Positions 15,103 through 15,151 of a stretch of DNA of 15,151 nt are shown one piece after another; position 1 is the stretch's first letter, and each line of letters opens with the position of its first letter. Below the pieces are notes generated by a model. That model was not told the DNA's origin. It was given only the letters and a program-made list of their open reading frames with translations, and did not search any database. The stretch is from Gemmatimonadota bacterium (lineage in GTDB: Bacteria > Gemmatimonadota > Gemmatimonadetes > Longimicrobiales > Gaopeijiaceae): contig DUCW01000082.1 in NCBI GenBank assembly GCA_012959595.1, positions 1,219-16,369 on the forward strand. Direction: 5' to 3'. A program made the position numbers and the translations under genes.

Positions 15103-15151
15103 TTATTCATCCAACTCATAAAACTTCTGGAGACTCTTCTTAATCGACTCC
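15103..15151 (-). CDS. Possible C-terminal end of a gene cut by the window edge
   Basis: On the minus strand one frame reads ESIKKSLQKFYELDE followed by TAA. The charged, helix-like tail resembles a protein C terminus and leaves about 110 bases before the next start. A second frame is also open here for 25 codons, so the assignment is tentative and no function can be given. Confidence 0.3.
   Translation of the reverse strand, partial: ESIKKSLQKFYELDE

Noticed and set aside
1..15151. Defence island, prophage, integron or CRISPR
   Set aside because: All large genes are recognisable housekeeping or envelope families, and no repeats, integrase, transposase or nuclease genes are present.

Overview
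The window looks like ordinary chromosome from a Gram-negative bacterium that I cannot place securely. Base composition is moderately AT-rich by eye (not counted). A didermal cell is suggested by a lipoprotein with a clear lipobox, a signal peptidase II gene, and a membrane-anchored envelope protein of TonB-like layout. The last two envelope-type proteins and the DUF1028 protein remind me of uncultured Gemmatimonadota or neighbouring FCB-type lineages; that is recollection of family style, not proof. I see no insertion sequence, CRISPR array, prophage or integron.

Layout. At the left edge a 5'-incomplete glutamine synthetase gene (glnA, + strand) converges on a signal peptidase II gene (lspA, - strand) that carries a frameshift. 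A 173-base divergent spacer with a perfect 17-bp palindrome separates lspA from a secreted DUF1028 protein (+ strand). That gene converges on a tRNA-Ser(UGA). Everything from the tRNA to the right edge is on the - strand. In transcription order it runs: end of an unidentified gene (edge), two-TM small membrane protein, fumarylacetoacetase-family enzyme, LL-diaminopimelate-type aminotransferase (dapL), TonB-like membrane protein, valyl-tRNA synthetase (valS), Ig-like lipoprotein, selenocysteine synthase (selA), a possible 43-codon ORF, A-type Fe-S carrier (erpA-like), metallo-beta-lactamase-fold hydrolase, purN, purH, tRNA-Ser. Many joints are tight or overlapping (2-TM/FAH, FAH/dapL, lipoprotein/selA, hydrolase/purN), pointing to several translationally coupled sub-operons. 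No gap without a gene exceeds 300 bases.

How the genes fit together. glnA supplies glutamine, and purN and purH catalyse steps of de novo IMP synthesis, a glutamine-consuming pathway. valS, tRNA-Ser and selA belong to translation; selA implies that the organism makes selenoproteins, although selB, selC and selD are not here. lspA would process the lipoprotein encoded about 6 kb away. dapL would feed lysine and peptidoglycan synthesis.

I found no convincing new multi-gene system. Points worth a second look are the 17-bp palindrome, the small ORF with a terminator-like hairpin between selA and erpA, a run of ten G at the end of the lipoprotein gene just before the coupled selA start, and reading-frame damage in lspA and at the edge of glnA.
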